IMG/VR virus record: IMGVR_UViG_3300020057_000095
Span: 1-36,277 of that record
DNA from: a virus
Direction: 5' to 3' (one strand)
DNA: 36,277 nucleotides
Position numbers and translations under genes: made by a program. Shown here piece by piece: positions 1-7,297 of the stretch. Position 1 is the first letter of the stretch; the number at the start of each line of letters is the position of its first letter. The notes under the pieces were generated by a model. The model was not told where the DNA came from and made no database searches. It saw only the letters and a list, made by a program, of their open reading frames with translations.

Positions 1-107
1 GCGTCGGTGTGGGCGTAGGCGTGGGCGTAGGTGTGGGCGTCGGCGTAGGTGTAGACGTAGGCGTAGGTGTCGGTGTCGGCGTCGGCGTAGGTGTAGACGT
101 AGGCGGC
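1..107. repeat. 6-bp degenerate tandem repeat, left end
   Basis: The plus strand is a run of GGYGTN units (for example GGCGTA, GGTGTG, GGCGTC), read on the minus strand as RYC-NAC codons. Units differ only at fixed positions and the frame is never broken. The same repeat occupies 36170-36277 in the same orientation, which is why the window ends here: an assembler could not pass it. Confidence 0.9.
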
Positions 108-539
108 TTTTATCTTTTCTTTGTTCTCTCTCAGACATAGTTCCGCTGTCTTCATATCCTGCACAGTGTTTTTTAGACTACGCAGTTCTGCAGCGAGATC
201 AGGCAAGCCCCACATGTCTAAAATGACAGGGTAAAGCGCGGTCACACTGCGCCACATCATTAACCGCTTACGTGCAATCTGTGTCGCGTTGTCTACCCTT
301 GTGCCGACAAGCAGGGGGATAAACGGTTTTAGCAATTGCCTGTGGTCGTCGTTGAACGCGTCATTGAGCGCGATTGCGTATCTGGTCAGGACAGGACATG
401 CGCACTCGGGATGGTCAGACCACGGCTCATTTGCGATGTAGCTGACCATCTGCATAACGCAAGCCGAGCCGGGTGCTTTCCCATTGCCTCGTATCAACCT
501 CTTCGATTCAAGTTCTTTAAGCCGTGCCTGATTAATCAT
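1..539 (-). CDS. N-terminal part of an unknown protein with an Ala/Tyr/His/Asp repeat tract (cut by window edge)
   Basis: Reading from ATG at 539 gives 179 codons and runs off the window at base 1. A GGAAAGGAAGAGGAG Shine-Dalgarno lies just upstream, inside the preceding small ORF. The first ~143 residues are ordinary protein (MINQARLKELESKRL..., then a Cys/His/Trp-containing WSDHPECACPVL segment and a helical, charged region ending KEKIKAA). From base 107 down to 1 the protein becomes alternating small and aromatic/polar residues, mostly Ala/Thr/Val then Tyr/Asp/His, with every codon ending in C. The gene must continue at the right end of the window (36277 to 36104), where the same repeat leads into a helical C-terminus. 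The two ends joined as given are out of frame by one base, so some repeat sequence is missing. Function not recognised. Confidence 0.75.
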   Translation of the reverse strand, partial: MINQARLKELESKRLIRGNGKAPGSACVMQMVSYIANEPWSDHPECACPVLTRYAIALNDAFNDDHRQLLKPFIPLLVGTRVDNATQIARKRLMMWRSVTALYPVILDMWGLPDLAAELRSLKNTVQDMKTAELCLRENKEKIKAAYVYTYADADTDTYAYVYTYADAHTYAHAYAHTD

Positions 540-594
540 TTTTCTCCTCTTCCTTTCCTTTTATCGCATCAAGATCGTTGAGTGCGTCGCTCAT
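532..594 (-). CDS. Small acidic 20-residue ORF linking two genes
   Basis: ATG at 594 overlaps the TGA of the methyltransferase gene (ATGA) and the frame ends at TAA 534-532, inside the start of the next gene. The product would be MSDALNDLDAIKGKEEEKND. Its last codons contain the Shine-Dalgarno of the following gene. It may be a real micro-protein or mainly a translational bridge that carries ribosomes to the next start. Only the coupling geometry supports it. Confidence 0.4.
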   Translation of the reverse strand: MSDALNDLDAIKGKEEEKND

Positions 595-2201
595 TTGCAG
601 AACATTAAAAGAGTTTGATCGCGCTTTGATAGCATAGAGTATTTATCCTTTTCTTGCCCCGTGACTCCGGTTGAAACTAGATTAAAACCAATCGACTCAA
701 TAACTGACATCCATTTTTTTTTGGCTCCATTATTTTTTTCGCTCTGAATTGCGAGCGTTCCACCTGGGATCAGATACTGGTAAACATTTTTAAAAACGGG
801 CACTGTTATTTTATCGTGGTAGTCGTCATACGTTTCGCACCCCGAAAAATGCCCGGTATTTCCGCCGTACTCCTCAAAATTAAAATATGGCGGGCTTGTA
901 TAACAAAGGTCAAATTTTCCGACTAGACTGCTGTCGAAAACCGTAGAGTCAGCACGGCGGATTTCAACGCTGGCACCTGGTGCGCACTGGCATTCTTCGT
1001 TTACAATATTCAGATACTCTTTGAATGCGCGAGCGTTTGTATCTAGTCCTAGATATCGAACCCCATTACGCTTTGCATATAGAGGGCTTTTCCCGTGACC
1101 AGAAAACGGATCAAACCAGCCTAGCTTTGCCAATTTGACAACCTCGCTATCTATTTTCCAGTGCCCGGCAAGAGCAAAAATGTTTTTACGAAATACCGGC
1201 GGGTAAACTAAATTAGATGGGCGCGTAATAGCGGTTTTGCATCCATCCCAAGAATTGCCGTCAAACCCGGTTGATCCGGCGGCGCTTGCGTTGCTTGCGG
1301 CGCTTGCGCGGCTTGCGTAGCTTGCGTCACTTGCGCTGCTTGCGTCACTTGCGCGGCTTGCGTGGCTTGCGCGGCTTGCGTGGCTTGCGGCGCTTGCGCG
1401 GCTTGCGGCGCTTGCGCGGCTTGCGTTGCTTGCCGAAGTTCCAAATCCATACAACCGTTCATTAACACCGCGCGCCGTTCCAGCTTTTACCAGTGCCTCT
1501 TCATGGTTTTTGTACGGATCTGTTCTGACATGTTTGATTGCGTCAAACAGCCATGCTCGCGATGCCGGAACAATAATACCCAATTTTTCAACCCACTCCG
1601 AAACTGACCATTGCTCGTTTTTTTGGGAAAATATCTCTGACTTGACTAGGCTTTTACCATCCTCGTAAAACTCCGCTATGCGGAGGTCCTCGCATTCGCC
1701 CAAATTAATTGAACGAATGATATCGTCAGCACCGTTAACCCTGCATTTGCCGTCAAAATCGATATAACCGTTTTGATAGACGTATTTTGCCGCATACGTT
1801 GCGCGCGATGTGCAGTCAACCCACGTCATCGAGCCGTCTGCTCTGTGAAAATACTGTGATGTATTAGCCCTGGATAACATTGAAAATGCTCCAAGTTGTT
1901 CAAGGCTCGTTATTTCGCCGCCGATATACCCTCTCAGTTCATCTCTAAATTTCTGTTCGTTCCGGATTTTAAGCCTCCGAATACGATAAAATTCCTTAAG
2001 TTGGGTTGCGATTAGTTTTTGGGTTTCGGTAAATTCAGCGGATACCCTTTTATTTTTTCTATAACCGAGCAACACATTCGATGTGTTCCACCAGTTCATA
2101 TTGATAATGTCTCGTACGATGTATCCCAGGCTGTCTTGGTCTACTAAAAACTGTTCGTTTTCAAATAATTCGTTGAGAAATCTTTTGCGGTTATTGGTCA
2201 C
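591..2201 (-). CDS. DNA methyltransferase (SPPY type) with an internal Ala-Ser-X repeat linker
   Basis: A 536-residue protein with GTG start (GTGA overlap with the gene before). The C-terminal third carries the AdoMet-binding motif I, DPFSGHGKSPLY at residues 364-375, and catalytic motif IV, TSPPYF at 435-440, in the order motif I then IV. This is the signature of amino-methyltransferases (N4-cytosine or N6-adenine). The N-terminal ~250 residues are not recognised and may hold target recognition. Residues 257-307 are seventeen consecutive Ala-Ser-X triplets (X = N, R, A, H, D, S, Y), which look like a flexible low-complexity linker between the domains. Likely role: protecting phage DNA from host restriction. 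The base modified cannot be told from sequence. No restriction partner lies nearby. Confidence 0.8.
   Translation of the reverse strand: MTNNRKRFLNELFENEQFLVDQDSLGYIVRDIINMNWWNTSNVLLGYRKNKRVSAEFTETQKLIATQLKEFYRIRRLKIRNEQKFRDELRGYIGGEITSLEQLGAFSMLSRANTSQYFHRADGSMTWVDCTSRATYAAKYVYQNGYIDFDGKCRVNGADDIIRSINLGECEDLRIAEFYEDGKSLVKSEIFSQKNEQWSVSEWVEKLGIIVPASRAWLFDAIKHVRTDPYKNHEEALVKAGTARGVNERLYGFGTSASNASRASAASRASAASHASRASHASRASDASSASDASYASRASAASNASAAGSTGFDGNSWDGCKTAITRPSNLVYPPVFRKNIFALAGHWKIDSEVVKLAKLGWFDPFSGHGKSPLYAKRNGVRYLGLDTNARAFKEYLNIVNEECQCAPGASVEIRRADSTVFDSSLVGKFDLCYTSPPYFNFEEYGGNTGHFSGCETYDDYHDKITVPVFKNVYQYLIPGGTLAIQSEKNNGAKKKWMSVIESIGFNLVSTGVTGQEKDKYSMLSKRDQTLLMFCK
1281..1433 (-). repeat. Seventeen 9-bp repeats (GCA-AGY-NNC) inside the methyltransferase gene
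   Basis: Exactly 17 units encode Ala-Ser-X. The first two codons are almost invariant: GCA, then AGC, or AGT only before GAC. The third codon is always NNC: AAC, CGC, GCC, CAC, GAC, AGC or TAC, never with T in the middle. Unit length is a multiple of three, so gain or loss of units keeps the gene in frame. Confidence 0.93.
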
Positions 2202-2623
2202 GTCTTCCCCTCAATCCCGGCCTCTTCAAACCCCATCGTTTCGTTTCTCGCGCTGCCACGTCTTCCGCACCAATTTTTGAGCAGATCCACCAGCAGCCAT
2301 TTAAAATTCACTTTGTTTCCCTGCGCTGTTTCAATGACGGCGTGGCTCGCAAGTTCGTCTGCAATCCAGCCGTGTCCGTGGCGGTGCGCAAACCTGATCG
2401 CAGAGCCGCGAAGTTTTTTGACTTGCTCGGGCGTGAGGTCAACCCACTCTGATCGCCACCCCTTCCACTTGTGACGGCCTTTTTGTGTCGCCTGCTGCCG
2501 CTGCATCTGCGCTTGGCTGCGACAACGCTGGCACCAACTGTCGCGGCTAGGGCGGTTAGTGCGCTTTTGAAAAAGTTCAATGGGCCGATCATCTTTGCAA
2601 CGCGTACAAATTTTATTTTGCAC
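2198..2623 (-). CDS. Zinc-finger protein with a sigma-factor-like helical region
   Basis: 141 residues from a GTG at 2623 that overlaps the stop of the small lipoprotein gene. The N-terminus has two Cys pairs (CTRCKDD and, ~27 residues on, WCQRC), a probable zinc knuckle. Residues ~70-120 (RGSAIRFAHRHGHGWIADEL... and VNFKWLLVDLLKNWCGRRG) resemble the helices of sigma-70 region 2, in which DNA/RNA-polymerase contact helices are followed by a W/L-rich helix. That resemblance is by eye only. It could be a phage sigma-like or transcription-modifying factor, or simply a DNA-binding protein. It is cotranslated with the methyltransferase (stop at 2198 overlaps its GTG). Confidence 0.6.
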   Translation of the reverse strand: MQNKICTRCKDDRPIELFQKRTNRPSRDSWCQRCRSQAQMQRQQATQKGRHKWKGWRSEWVDLTPEQVKKLRGSAIRFAHRHGHGWIADELASHAVIETAQGNKVNFKWLLVDLLKNWCGRRGSARNETMGFEEAGIEGKT

Positions 2624-2771
2624 ATCGCGGGTCTTTCTTGCACGCTATCGCGCCGGGATTTGCGCGGGGGGACTGCGGGCCGGCGTATGGCCCCGTCTTT
2701 TTGGTGCAGCCGTTCATCAGCGCGATGACCGCAAGCGTGAAGGCCAGGGAGCAGAATAGGAGTTTGGTCAT
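2613..2771 (-). CDS. Small lipoprotein, 52 residues
   Basis: ATG at 2771 overlaps the TGA of the C5 methyltransferase gene (ATGA). The product starts MTKLLFCSLAFTLAVIALMNGC, a basic-hydrophobic signal with a lipobox-like MNGC. It continues with a short Pro/Gly/Cys-containing tail (TKKTGPYAGPQSPR...), so a mature peptide of about 31 residues would be lipid-anchored, probably in the outer membrane. Size and composition resemble an o-spanin (Rz1-like) or a superinfection-exclusion lipoprotein. However, it sits among methyltransferase genes rather than the lysis genes, so exclusion is at least as likely. Function not established. Confidence 0.6.
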   Translation of the reverse strand: MTKLLFCSLAFTLAVIALMNGCTKKTGPYAGPQSPRANPGAIACKKDPRCAK

Positions 2772-4018
2772 GGGTTTGCCTTTTGGATAATTGCGTCAAC
2801 AAAATCAATCCTTGACCCGATCCACTCAAGCACCGGAACGGCTATAGAGTTTCCAATGAGGTCATACCTTGGCCCGTCTTTCATTGGTTTGCCGCGGAAC
2901 GGGACAAGCGTGTAGCCATCTGGAATGCCCATTAGGCGCTCCCACTCCAGCGGCGTAAGTTTTCGCACACCTAGGTTTGTCTGGGCGGCCTGATAACCTT
3001 GCCCGGCCTTCCCGACAAGCCCCCCAAGGCAAGGCGTAACGTCGCTAGTCCTGACCTCGCCTCGCTGGTTTTCGGCAATAGCCAATGGGGCAATTATATA
3101 TGCTTTGTCGCCGCCACCCCGGCTTGCACGCAAGCAAAACGAAATCTCCTCGGTTCCGACTTCCGCCATGGCACCGCCATCGCGCCCACGAAAAGCAAGC
3201 GGGACAATCGGAAAACCCCCAGACCCGGTCGGGCTGGCGTCGTGGGCAGCGGTGAGGGTCCCAACAATATCATTCGAGTCAACAACGAAAGTTTCTATTT
3301 CCGCGTCGTGCCGCGCGTTCCGCGAAGTTAGGCAACGGCTCAATTCTTCTGTCAATACGCCATTTACTAATCCTGGGTTATTTCCCGCGGTAGCTCCGCC
3401 GCTTCTTGCAATGCCCGTTGTAAGTGTATTGGCAACGGTCGACCCCTCGCCGCGGATCGGCGCAGGATGCCCTGACAGGCTTTCGGGCTCAAAGAGTACC
3501 GCCGCAGGTGCTTGCCATCCTCTAGAATGTGCGACAACGAAGACACGCTCGCGTCGCTGGGCCAAGCCGAAATATTGAGCGTCCAGGCTTCGGTATGCGA
3601 ACCCATACCCGAGTTCAACCAGCGCCCCAAGGAAGGCACCAAAGTCTTTTCCTTTGTTTGATGACAAGACGCCAGGTACGTTCTCCCAAACCACCCACTC
3701 GGGCCGTAGTCGGTCAACAATCGAAAGAAAGACAAGCGCCAGGTTGCCGCGAGGGTCATCCAATCCTTTCCGCAGGCCCGCAACGCTAAATGACTGGCAT
3801 GGCGTTCCGCCGAGAATAAGTCTGACTGTTTCATTTTTGGCTACCTCGCTGTTAACGACATTTTTCATGTCTCCCAGGTTTGGGGTTTCGGGGTAATGGT
3901 GTTTGATCAGCGCACACGCCGATTTCTTGATTTCAGAAAACCAGGCGGCTTTCCATCCAAGCGATTTCCATGCAAGCGTTGGCGCTTCGGCCCCTGAACA
4001 TACGGTTGCGTACTTCAC
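2768..4018 (-). CDS. DNA (cytosine-C5) methyltransferase
   Basis: 416 residues from the GTG at 4018, which has an AGGGGAGGG ribosome site just upstream. The frame is open to a further GTG at 4117, but that would add 33 residues absent from the family's usual start immediately before motif I. Motifs in order: I (TVCSGAEAPTLAW), IV with catalytic Cys (GGTPCQSFS, ~residues 70-78), VI (ENVPG, ~112), VIII (QRRERVF, ~154), a long variable target-recognition region, IX-like (RKLTPLEWERLMG) and X (GNSIAVPVLEWIG) at the C-terminus. It should methylate C5 of cytosine in a short recognition site and shield the phage genome from host restriction. It is first of three cotranslated genes including the second methyltransferase. 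Confidence 0.93.
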   Translation of the reverse strand: MKYATVCSGAEAPTLAWKSLGWKAAWFSEIKKSACALIKHHYPETPNLGDMKNVVNSEVAKNETVRLILGGTPCQSFSVAGLRKGLDDPRGNLALVFLSIVDRLRPEWVVWENVPGVLSSNKGKDFGAFLGALVELGYGFAYRSLDAQYFGLAQRRERVFVVAHSRGWQAPAAVLFEPESLSGHPAPIRGEGSTVANTLTTGIARSGGATAGNNPGLVNGVLTEELSRCLTSRNARHDAEIETFVVDSNDIVGTLTAAHDASPTGSGGFPIVPLAFRGRDGGAMAEVGTEEISFCLRASRGGGDKAYIIAPLAIAENQRGEVRTSDVTPCLGGLVGKAGQGYQAAQTNLGVRKLTPLEWERLMGIPDGYTLVPFRGKPMKDGPRYDLIGNSIAVPVLEWIGSRIDFVDAIIQKANP

Positions 4019-4156
4019 GCCACCCTCCCCTAACTTTAAAACTTCACGGGCGGCTCTCCCCAGAGCGCCCGCGTCGTGTCTCACGCACGAAACTAATTCA
4101 TTCTGCCTCTGTCTCACCGCATGAAGGCAAAATGCCTTCCCCGTGCGGGCGGGAAA

Positions 4157-4954
4157 TTAAGACCTTGTTTTCTTACTTTTACATTTCGTGCAATACCACG
4201 GTGGAACCGGCCCGGTTTCCTTGTCTGCGTACTTGGAAACCATCATGTCTTTTCCGCAGCACTGCGGGGCGGTTTCGGCTTCAAGCGCGGGCGCCGTGTT
4301 TGGTTCGGTGCTCGTCGCGTTGCCGGTTGGTAGTCCCGTTGCTGGCGGCGTTACGCCTGGCGCGTCGTCTGGATCAATCATATCCTGCGTGAAATACTCA
4401 CTTGCGCCGGTCGCTAGAATTGTTGCGCCGATCATCGCGCGTTTCTGCGCCATTTTTTGCAATGTGTTCATTACGTCAAATATCGGCGTTTCTTCTTTGC
4501 TTGAAACGCTCACGCCATTTTCGTTTTTCCGCCAGACCGTGCGCTCTTTGTATTTTATTTCCTGCGAGTTAGTTGAGGCATCACACTCGGCAATCACGGT
4601 GCCGGTCGCCAAGGAATAGATTTCGGACTTATAGGTGAACATTGCGAAGTTTGCGGCCTTGTCGATTTCCTTGTCTACAAGCTTGAACCGGCAACCGAGC
4701 TGAAAAATCTTTTGCATTTTCTCAGCGCCCGACTTGAGCAGGCAACGCTTTTTGGTGCCTGGAATAATGCCATAGTCACCCTCCCCAAAGTTCGCGCTCT
4801 TTGCGTCGTCAAAATTAGCCTCTACAAGCTGGGATTTAACGAAGTCTGCCAACAGGGCGCGCTGCTGCTTCATGGCCTCAACTGCGTGCTGGGTTACTGG
4901 AGCGAGCGCCGATTGCGTTGTTTGTGGAACAATTACCACGTCTTGCTTATTCAT
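4157..4954 (-). CDS. Probable single-strand annealing protein with C-terminal zinc ribbon
   Basis: 265 residues; ATG overlaps the stop of the exonuclease gene. The core has GDYGIIPGTKKRCLLKSGAEKMQ, then a beta-rich segment and KMAQKRAMIGATILATGASEYFTQ. This pattern is found in phage proteins encoded beside YqaJ/lambda-exonuclease genes and thought to act as RecT/Rad52-like annealers. A Pro/Thr/Ala linker (~195-230) leads to a Cys4 zinc ribbon (QCCGKDMM ... WYCTKCK, ~232-259). The pairing suggests a two-component recombination system: the nuclease resects ends and this protein coats and anneals the strands. The annealing activity is inferred from neighbour and motif, not from a domain I can prove. 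Confidence 0.65.
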   Translation of the reverse strand: MNKQDVVIVPQTTQSALAPVTQHAVEAMKQQRALLADFVKSQLVEANFDDAKSANFGEGDYGIIPGTKKRCLLKSGAEKMQKIFQLGCRFKLVDKEIDKAANFAMFTYKSEIYSLATGTVIAECDASTNSQEIKYKERTVWRKNENGVSVSSKEETPIFDVMNTLQKMAQKRAMIGATILATGASEYFTQDMIDPDDAPGVTPPATGLPTGNATSTEPNTAPALEAETAPQCCGKDMMVSKYADKETGPVPPWYCTKCKSKKTRS

Positions 4955-5874
4955 GATTTTACCGCCTTCACTTTATCCATTTTGAGCGTCCACGCCTGGG
5001 ACGGCTTTTTGCGAAACTTTTCGATGTATGCTTTTTCAAGACGTGCCTTAACCGCTTCAATTTCCGCCTCGGCTGCCGCTACCTCAGGGATATCGGCCCA
5101 CGACACGCTGCCGGTCTTGGTCACCAGGTAAAACTTCACTCCGGCCCCGGCAACCTTTGGGTGCCCGTAGTGGGCCGCGGCCTTGGCTTTTAGCTGCTCT
5201 AGGTATGCGTCCGCGTTTTCGGCCTGCACCTTTGCTTCGCGAAGTTCCTCAAGCATGGCCACGTCTTCTGGAATGAGATAATCACGCGAGGATAGCGGCG
5301 GCGGCATCCTGTTAACGACGCACTCCCAAAACCGCGCCTCAACGTCCATTAGGCCGGCGACATAGTTCTTGTCCAGGCGAACCTCTACCAGCGCCCCGTT
5401 GGCCTTGCCGTCATGACCGAACCACTGCCCAATGTCTGCGCCAGTAACGGCGAGCTGGTGCTGAACCTGCGCCATGTGGTTGTGTGGAATGATGCCCTCG
5501 CGCGCGGCGGCGAGCACGTCTTGCCCAACAAGTTTTGCTTCAAGGACGCCAAGGCGCGGGTCAAACCCGTCAAGCGACGCGCCCATATAAAAAATAGTGT
5601 CGTGCATGACGCACATTGGTTTCATTTCCACGCCTGTCAGCTCCGCAAATTCTTTTCTAATCAGCCCCTCGGTTTTGTGGCCCTTGGCAAAAATAAACTC
5701 ATTGCCGCCGTCGTCGTCGAGCGCCGATGGTTCGCTAACCTTTTCGAGATAAACTTCGCGCGGCGTGCGGTAAGGGCATATTCCCAAAACAGCCGGGGCG
5801 TCTGAGCCCCCCTCAATGCTGCGGCGCCATGCGTGCCATTCGTCTGAGCCCTGAATTAGTTCTAAAGCTTTCAT
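4951..5874 (-). CDS. YqaJ/lambda-exonuclease family recombination nuclease
   Basis: About 307 residues. The second ATG (5874) is chosen because AGGAG is nine bases away; from the first ATG (5880) it is only three. Family motifs are clear: GSDEWHAWRR with GGSDAPAVLG at the N-terminus, KGHKTEGLIR, the catalytic core GASLDGFD...LEAKL (metal-binding Asp and Glu-x-Lys) and HMAQVQHQL. These belong to the PD-(D/E)XK alkaline exonucleases that degrade one strand of a duplex end. With the annealing-type gene next to it, it probably serves phage recombination and concatemer formation. The C-terminal ~90 residues form a helical extension. Confidence 0.9.
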   Translation of the reverse strand: MKALELIQGSDEWHAWRRSIEGGSDAPAVLGICPYRTPREVYLEKVSEPSALDDDGGNEFIFAKGHKTEGLIRKEFAELTGVEMKPMCVMHDTIFYMGASLDGFDPRLGVLEAKLVGQDVLAAAREGIIPHNHMAQVQHQLAVTGADIGQWFGHDGKANGALVEVRLDKNYVAGLMDVEARFWECVVNRMPPPLSSRDYLIPEDVAMLEELREAKVQAENADAYLEQLKAKAAAHYGHPKVAGAGVKFYLVTKTGSVSWADIPEVAAAEAEIEAVKARLEKAYIEKFRKKPSQAWTLKMDKVKAVKS

Positions 5875-5900
5875 AAACATTTTCTCCTAAAAATTCTAGG

Positions 5901-6107
5901 TTACCGGTCTTGTAAACTATCCGCCAAGTGTCCGGCTTCATCGGCCATGTATTCTGTCATGTCCGTTCCGCAATCCAAGCACACGCGCTCGTCGGCGCAA
6001 ATGTCGCCGTGCGAGCAAAGGCACAGAACGCATTTTTGTTTGCTCGGTAGACGGTGCGGCACGGCATCGCGCCCGCAATCCCAACACGGTGTTTTTGTCT
6101 GGTTCAC
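5901..6107 (-). CDS. Small Cys-rich probable zinc-binding protein
   Basis: 68 residues, GTG start overlapping the previous stop (GTGA). It has three Cys clusters: CWDCG, KCVLCLC and VCLDCG. Spacing suggests one or two zinc-ribbon or treble-clef sites. The acidic C-terminus (MADEAGHLADSLQDR) is helical. It lies between a nuclease-like gene and the recombination pair. Role unknown; zinc binding is inferred from Cys spacing. Confidence 0.6.
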   Translation of the reverse strand: MNQTKTPCWDCGRDAVPHRLPSKQKCVLCLCSHGDICADERVCLDCGTDMTEYMADEAGHLADSLQDR

Positions 6108-6295
6108 GCAGCACTCTCGCAGTCGTCACAGGCCGGACAAATCAGTACGTACTTCATCGTGTCCCCAATCCTTTTTTTCACAAATTCGCTTTCTTGATCT
6201 AGGCAAAACGACACAGAACAAAAACCGCATGAGCCGGAGCAAAAATCATCGCAGGCATGGCGGTCCTGAGCAACGGAGGACAGGTTCATTTTCAC
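6104..6295 (-). CDS. Small Cys-rich protein
   Basis: 63 residues from a GTG at 6295 overlapping the endonuclease gene's TGA; an ATG two codons later is also possible. Cysteines are clustered in HACDDFCSGSCGFCSVSFC and again in CPACDDC near the end, so metal binding or disulfides are possible. It is coupled to the next Cys-rich gene by a GTGA overlap. A shorter 17-residue product from an internal ATG (MKYVLICPACDDCESAA) cannot be excluded. Function not recognised. Confidence 0.45.
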   Translation of the reverse strand: MKMNLSSVAQDRHACDDFCSGSCGFCSVSFCLDQESEFVKKRIGDTMKYVLICPACDDCESAA

Positions 6296-6780
6296 TGGCG
6301 TGCCTCTCTTAAAAGAACGCCGTTCCTGCGAATCAGTGTCTTCCTAGCGGCAGCCAGCCGCCTCTTTGCCAGCCAGACGATGCCCGCGCGGTGGCGCTCA
6401 ACTAGTTCGCACAGACCCGCAAATCCCTCGGCGTCGTAAGCCGTCAGTCGAAACAGTTCGTAGCCTCGTTTTGCGTAGTAGCGGTCCTTGAAGGTGTCGC
6501 GCGCAACAACGCTCTTTTTTTTGTGAACTGAGCCGTCAATTTCGATGACGTATTTAAACTTGTGATTAATGCAGTCTGGGATCGTTCGGCCAAACACAAT
6601 GTTGAACTCGTCGTGCTCGTCCTTTAGCGGCATCCAAAGAGACTGAAACCACTGCTCCGACTTGGGAGTCTCGGCTCGGAGTTTCTCGGCAAAAACCTGG
6701 GTTCTGGTAACGCCACGAATTTTGGCAAGGGCGGATACTTTTTTCAGGAAGGCTTTCTTCTTCTGTTTTTTTGCACTCAT
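6292..6780 (-). CDS. DUF559/Vsr-like endonuclease-fold protein
   Basis: 162 residues from ATG 6780 (MSAKKQKKKAFLKK...). The frame extends further upstream, but that part looks noncoding. The C-terminal half has the DUF559 pattern: VIEIDGSVHKKKSVVARD, then KDRYYAKRGYELFRLTAYDAE. This is a PD-(D/E)XK-related fold shared with very-short-patch-repair endonucleases: a central Glu-x-Asp-Gly strand, a D-x(2)-R-x(2)-Y helix and a Y-x(3)-R strand. The N-terminus is very basic, as expected for nucleic-acid binding. Possible roles are repair, a homing-like nuclease or attack on host DNA. A GTGA overlap couples it to the Cys-rich genes. Confidence 0.72.
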   Translation of the reverse strand: MSAKKQKKKAFLKKVSALAKIRGVTRTQVFAEKLRAETPKSEQWFQSLWMPLKDEHDEFNIVFGRTIPDCINHKFKYVIEIDGSVHKKKSVVARDTFKDRYYAKRGYELFRLTAYDAEGFAGLCELVERHRAGIVWLAKRRLAAARKTLIRRNGVLLREARQ

Positions 6781-6871
6781 GATTCCAAACCCTTTGTTTT
6801 GCGTCCCGGCTGTTCCTGTGGTGGTGCCGGAGCGAGGAAAAGGGTTTCCCCCTATATCCCCCAGTATGAAC

Positions 6872-7213
6872 CTATGCGTTAGGAGGTGGCCCCTGTACTG
6901 ACTTGAACCCGGCGAGCAAAGGAGCCAACCTTCCTCGTGCCTTGCTGAGCCTAGACTCACTGCAAGGGTCTCCACCGTTTTTGCTCTGCCTGTTCCTTAT
7001 GGAGCCAGCCATCGCGTCGAACCGATCCCAGAGCAGAGTTCTGCGCTCTCCGGGTGTGATCCCCCGGGCTTTCGCCCGGTCAGCCAGCTCTTGCCAGCCA
7101 GCGACGGTTAAGGCCCACAAACAGCCACCGATCGCCTTGCCCGCTCGGTTGCAGGCTTTCCCCCTAATTTTCAAAAAACACCGCCTAACTTTTAACGACA
7201 TTAAGGCGCGCAT
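6872..7213 (-). CDS. Unknown basic protein, 113 residues
   Basis: Open from ATG 7213, with a second ATG at 7201 in the same frame. The product is strongly basic with a helical middle (WALTVAGWQELADRAKARG...GERRTLLWDRFDAMAGS) and a Gly/Pro-containing tail. Composition fits a nucleic-acid-binding protein, but no family is recognised. No strong ribosome site is visible at either ATG. About 90 bases with no feature I can name separate it from the endonuclease gene. Confidence 0.5.
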   Translation of the reverse strand: MRALMSLKVRRCFLKIRGKACNRAGKAIGGCLWALTVAGWQELADRAKARGITPGERRTLLWDRFDAMAGSIRNRQSKNGGDPCSESRLSKARGRLAPLLAGFKSVQGPPPNA

Positions 7214-7297
7214 GGTCGTCTCTGGGCAAGCCGGTGCCGTTCACACAACCATTGATGTTGTGCGTTGACCGGACTACCACTGAGCTTTAGTAACCCT

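Noticed and set aside
1271-1468. Leu-Arg, Gln-Ala and Ala-Cys repeat frames over the methyltransferase tract
   Set aside because: All are other frames of the 9-bp repeat. The Ala-Ser-X frame alone is continuous with methyltransferase motifs on both sides.
2308-2829. 173-residue minus-strand frame overlapping the methyltransferase and zinc protein
   Set aside because: Out of frame with the well-coupled lipoprotein (2613-2771) and the zinc-finger gene; composition is not protein-like.
6895-6930. GGGTTCAAGTC on the minus strand resembling a tRNA T-loop
   Set aside because: Flanking bases do not pair and the stretch lies within an ordinary reading frame.
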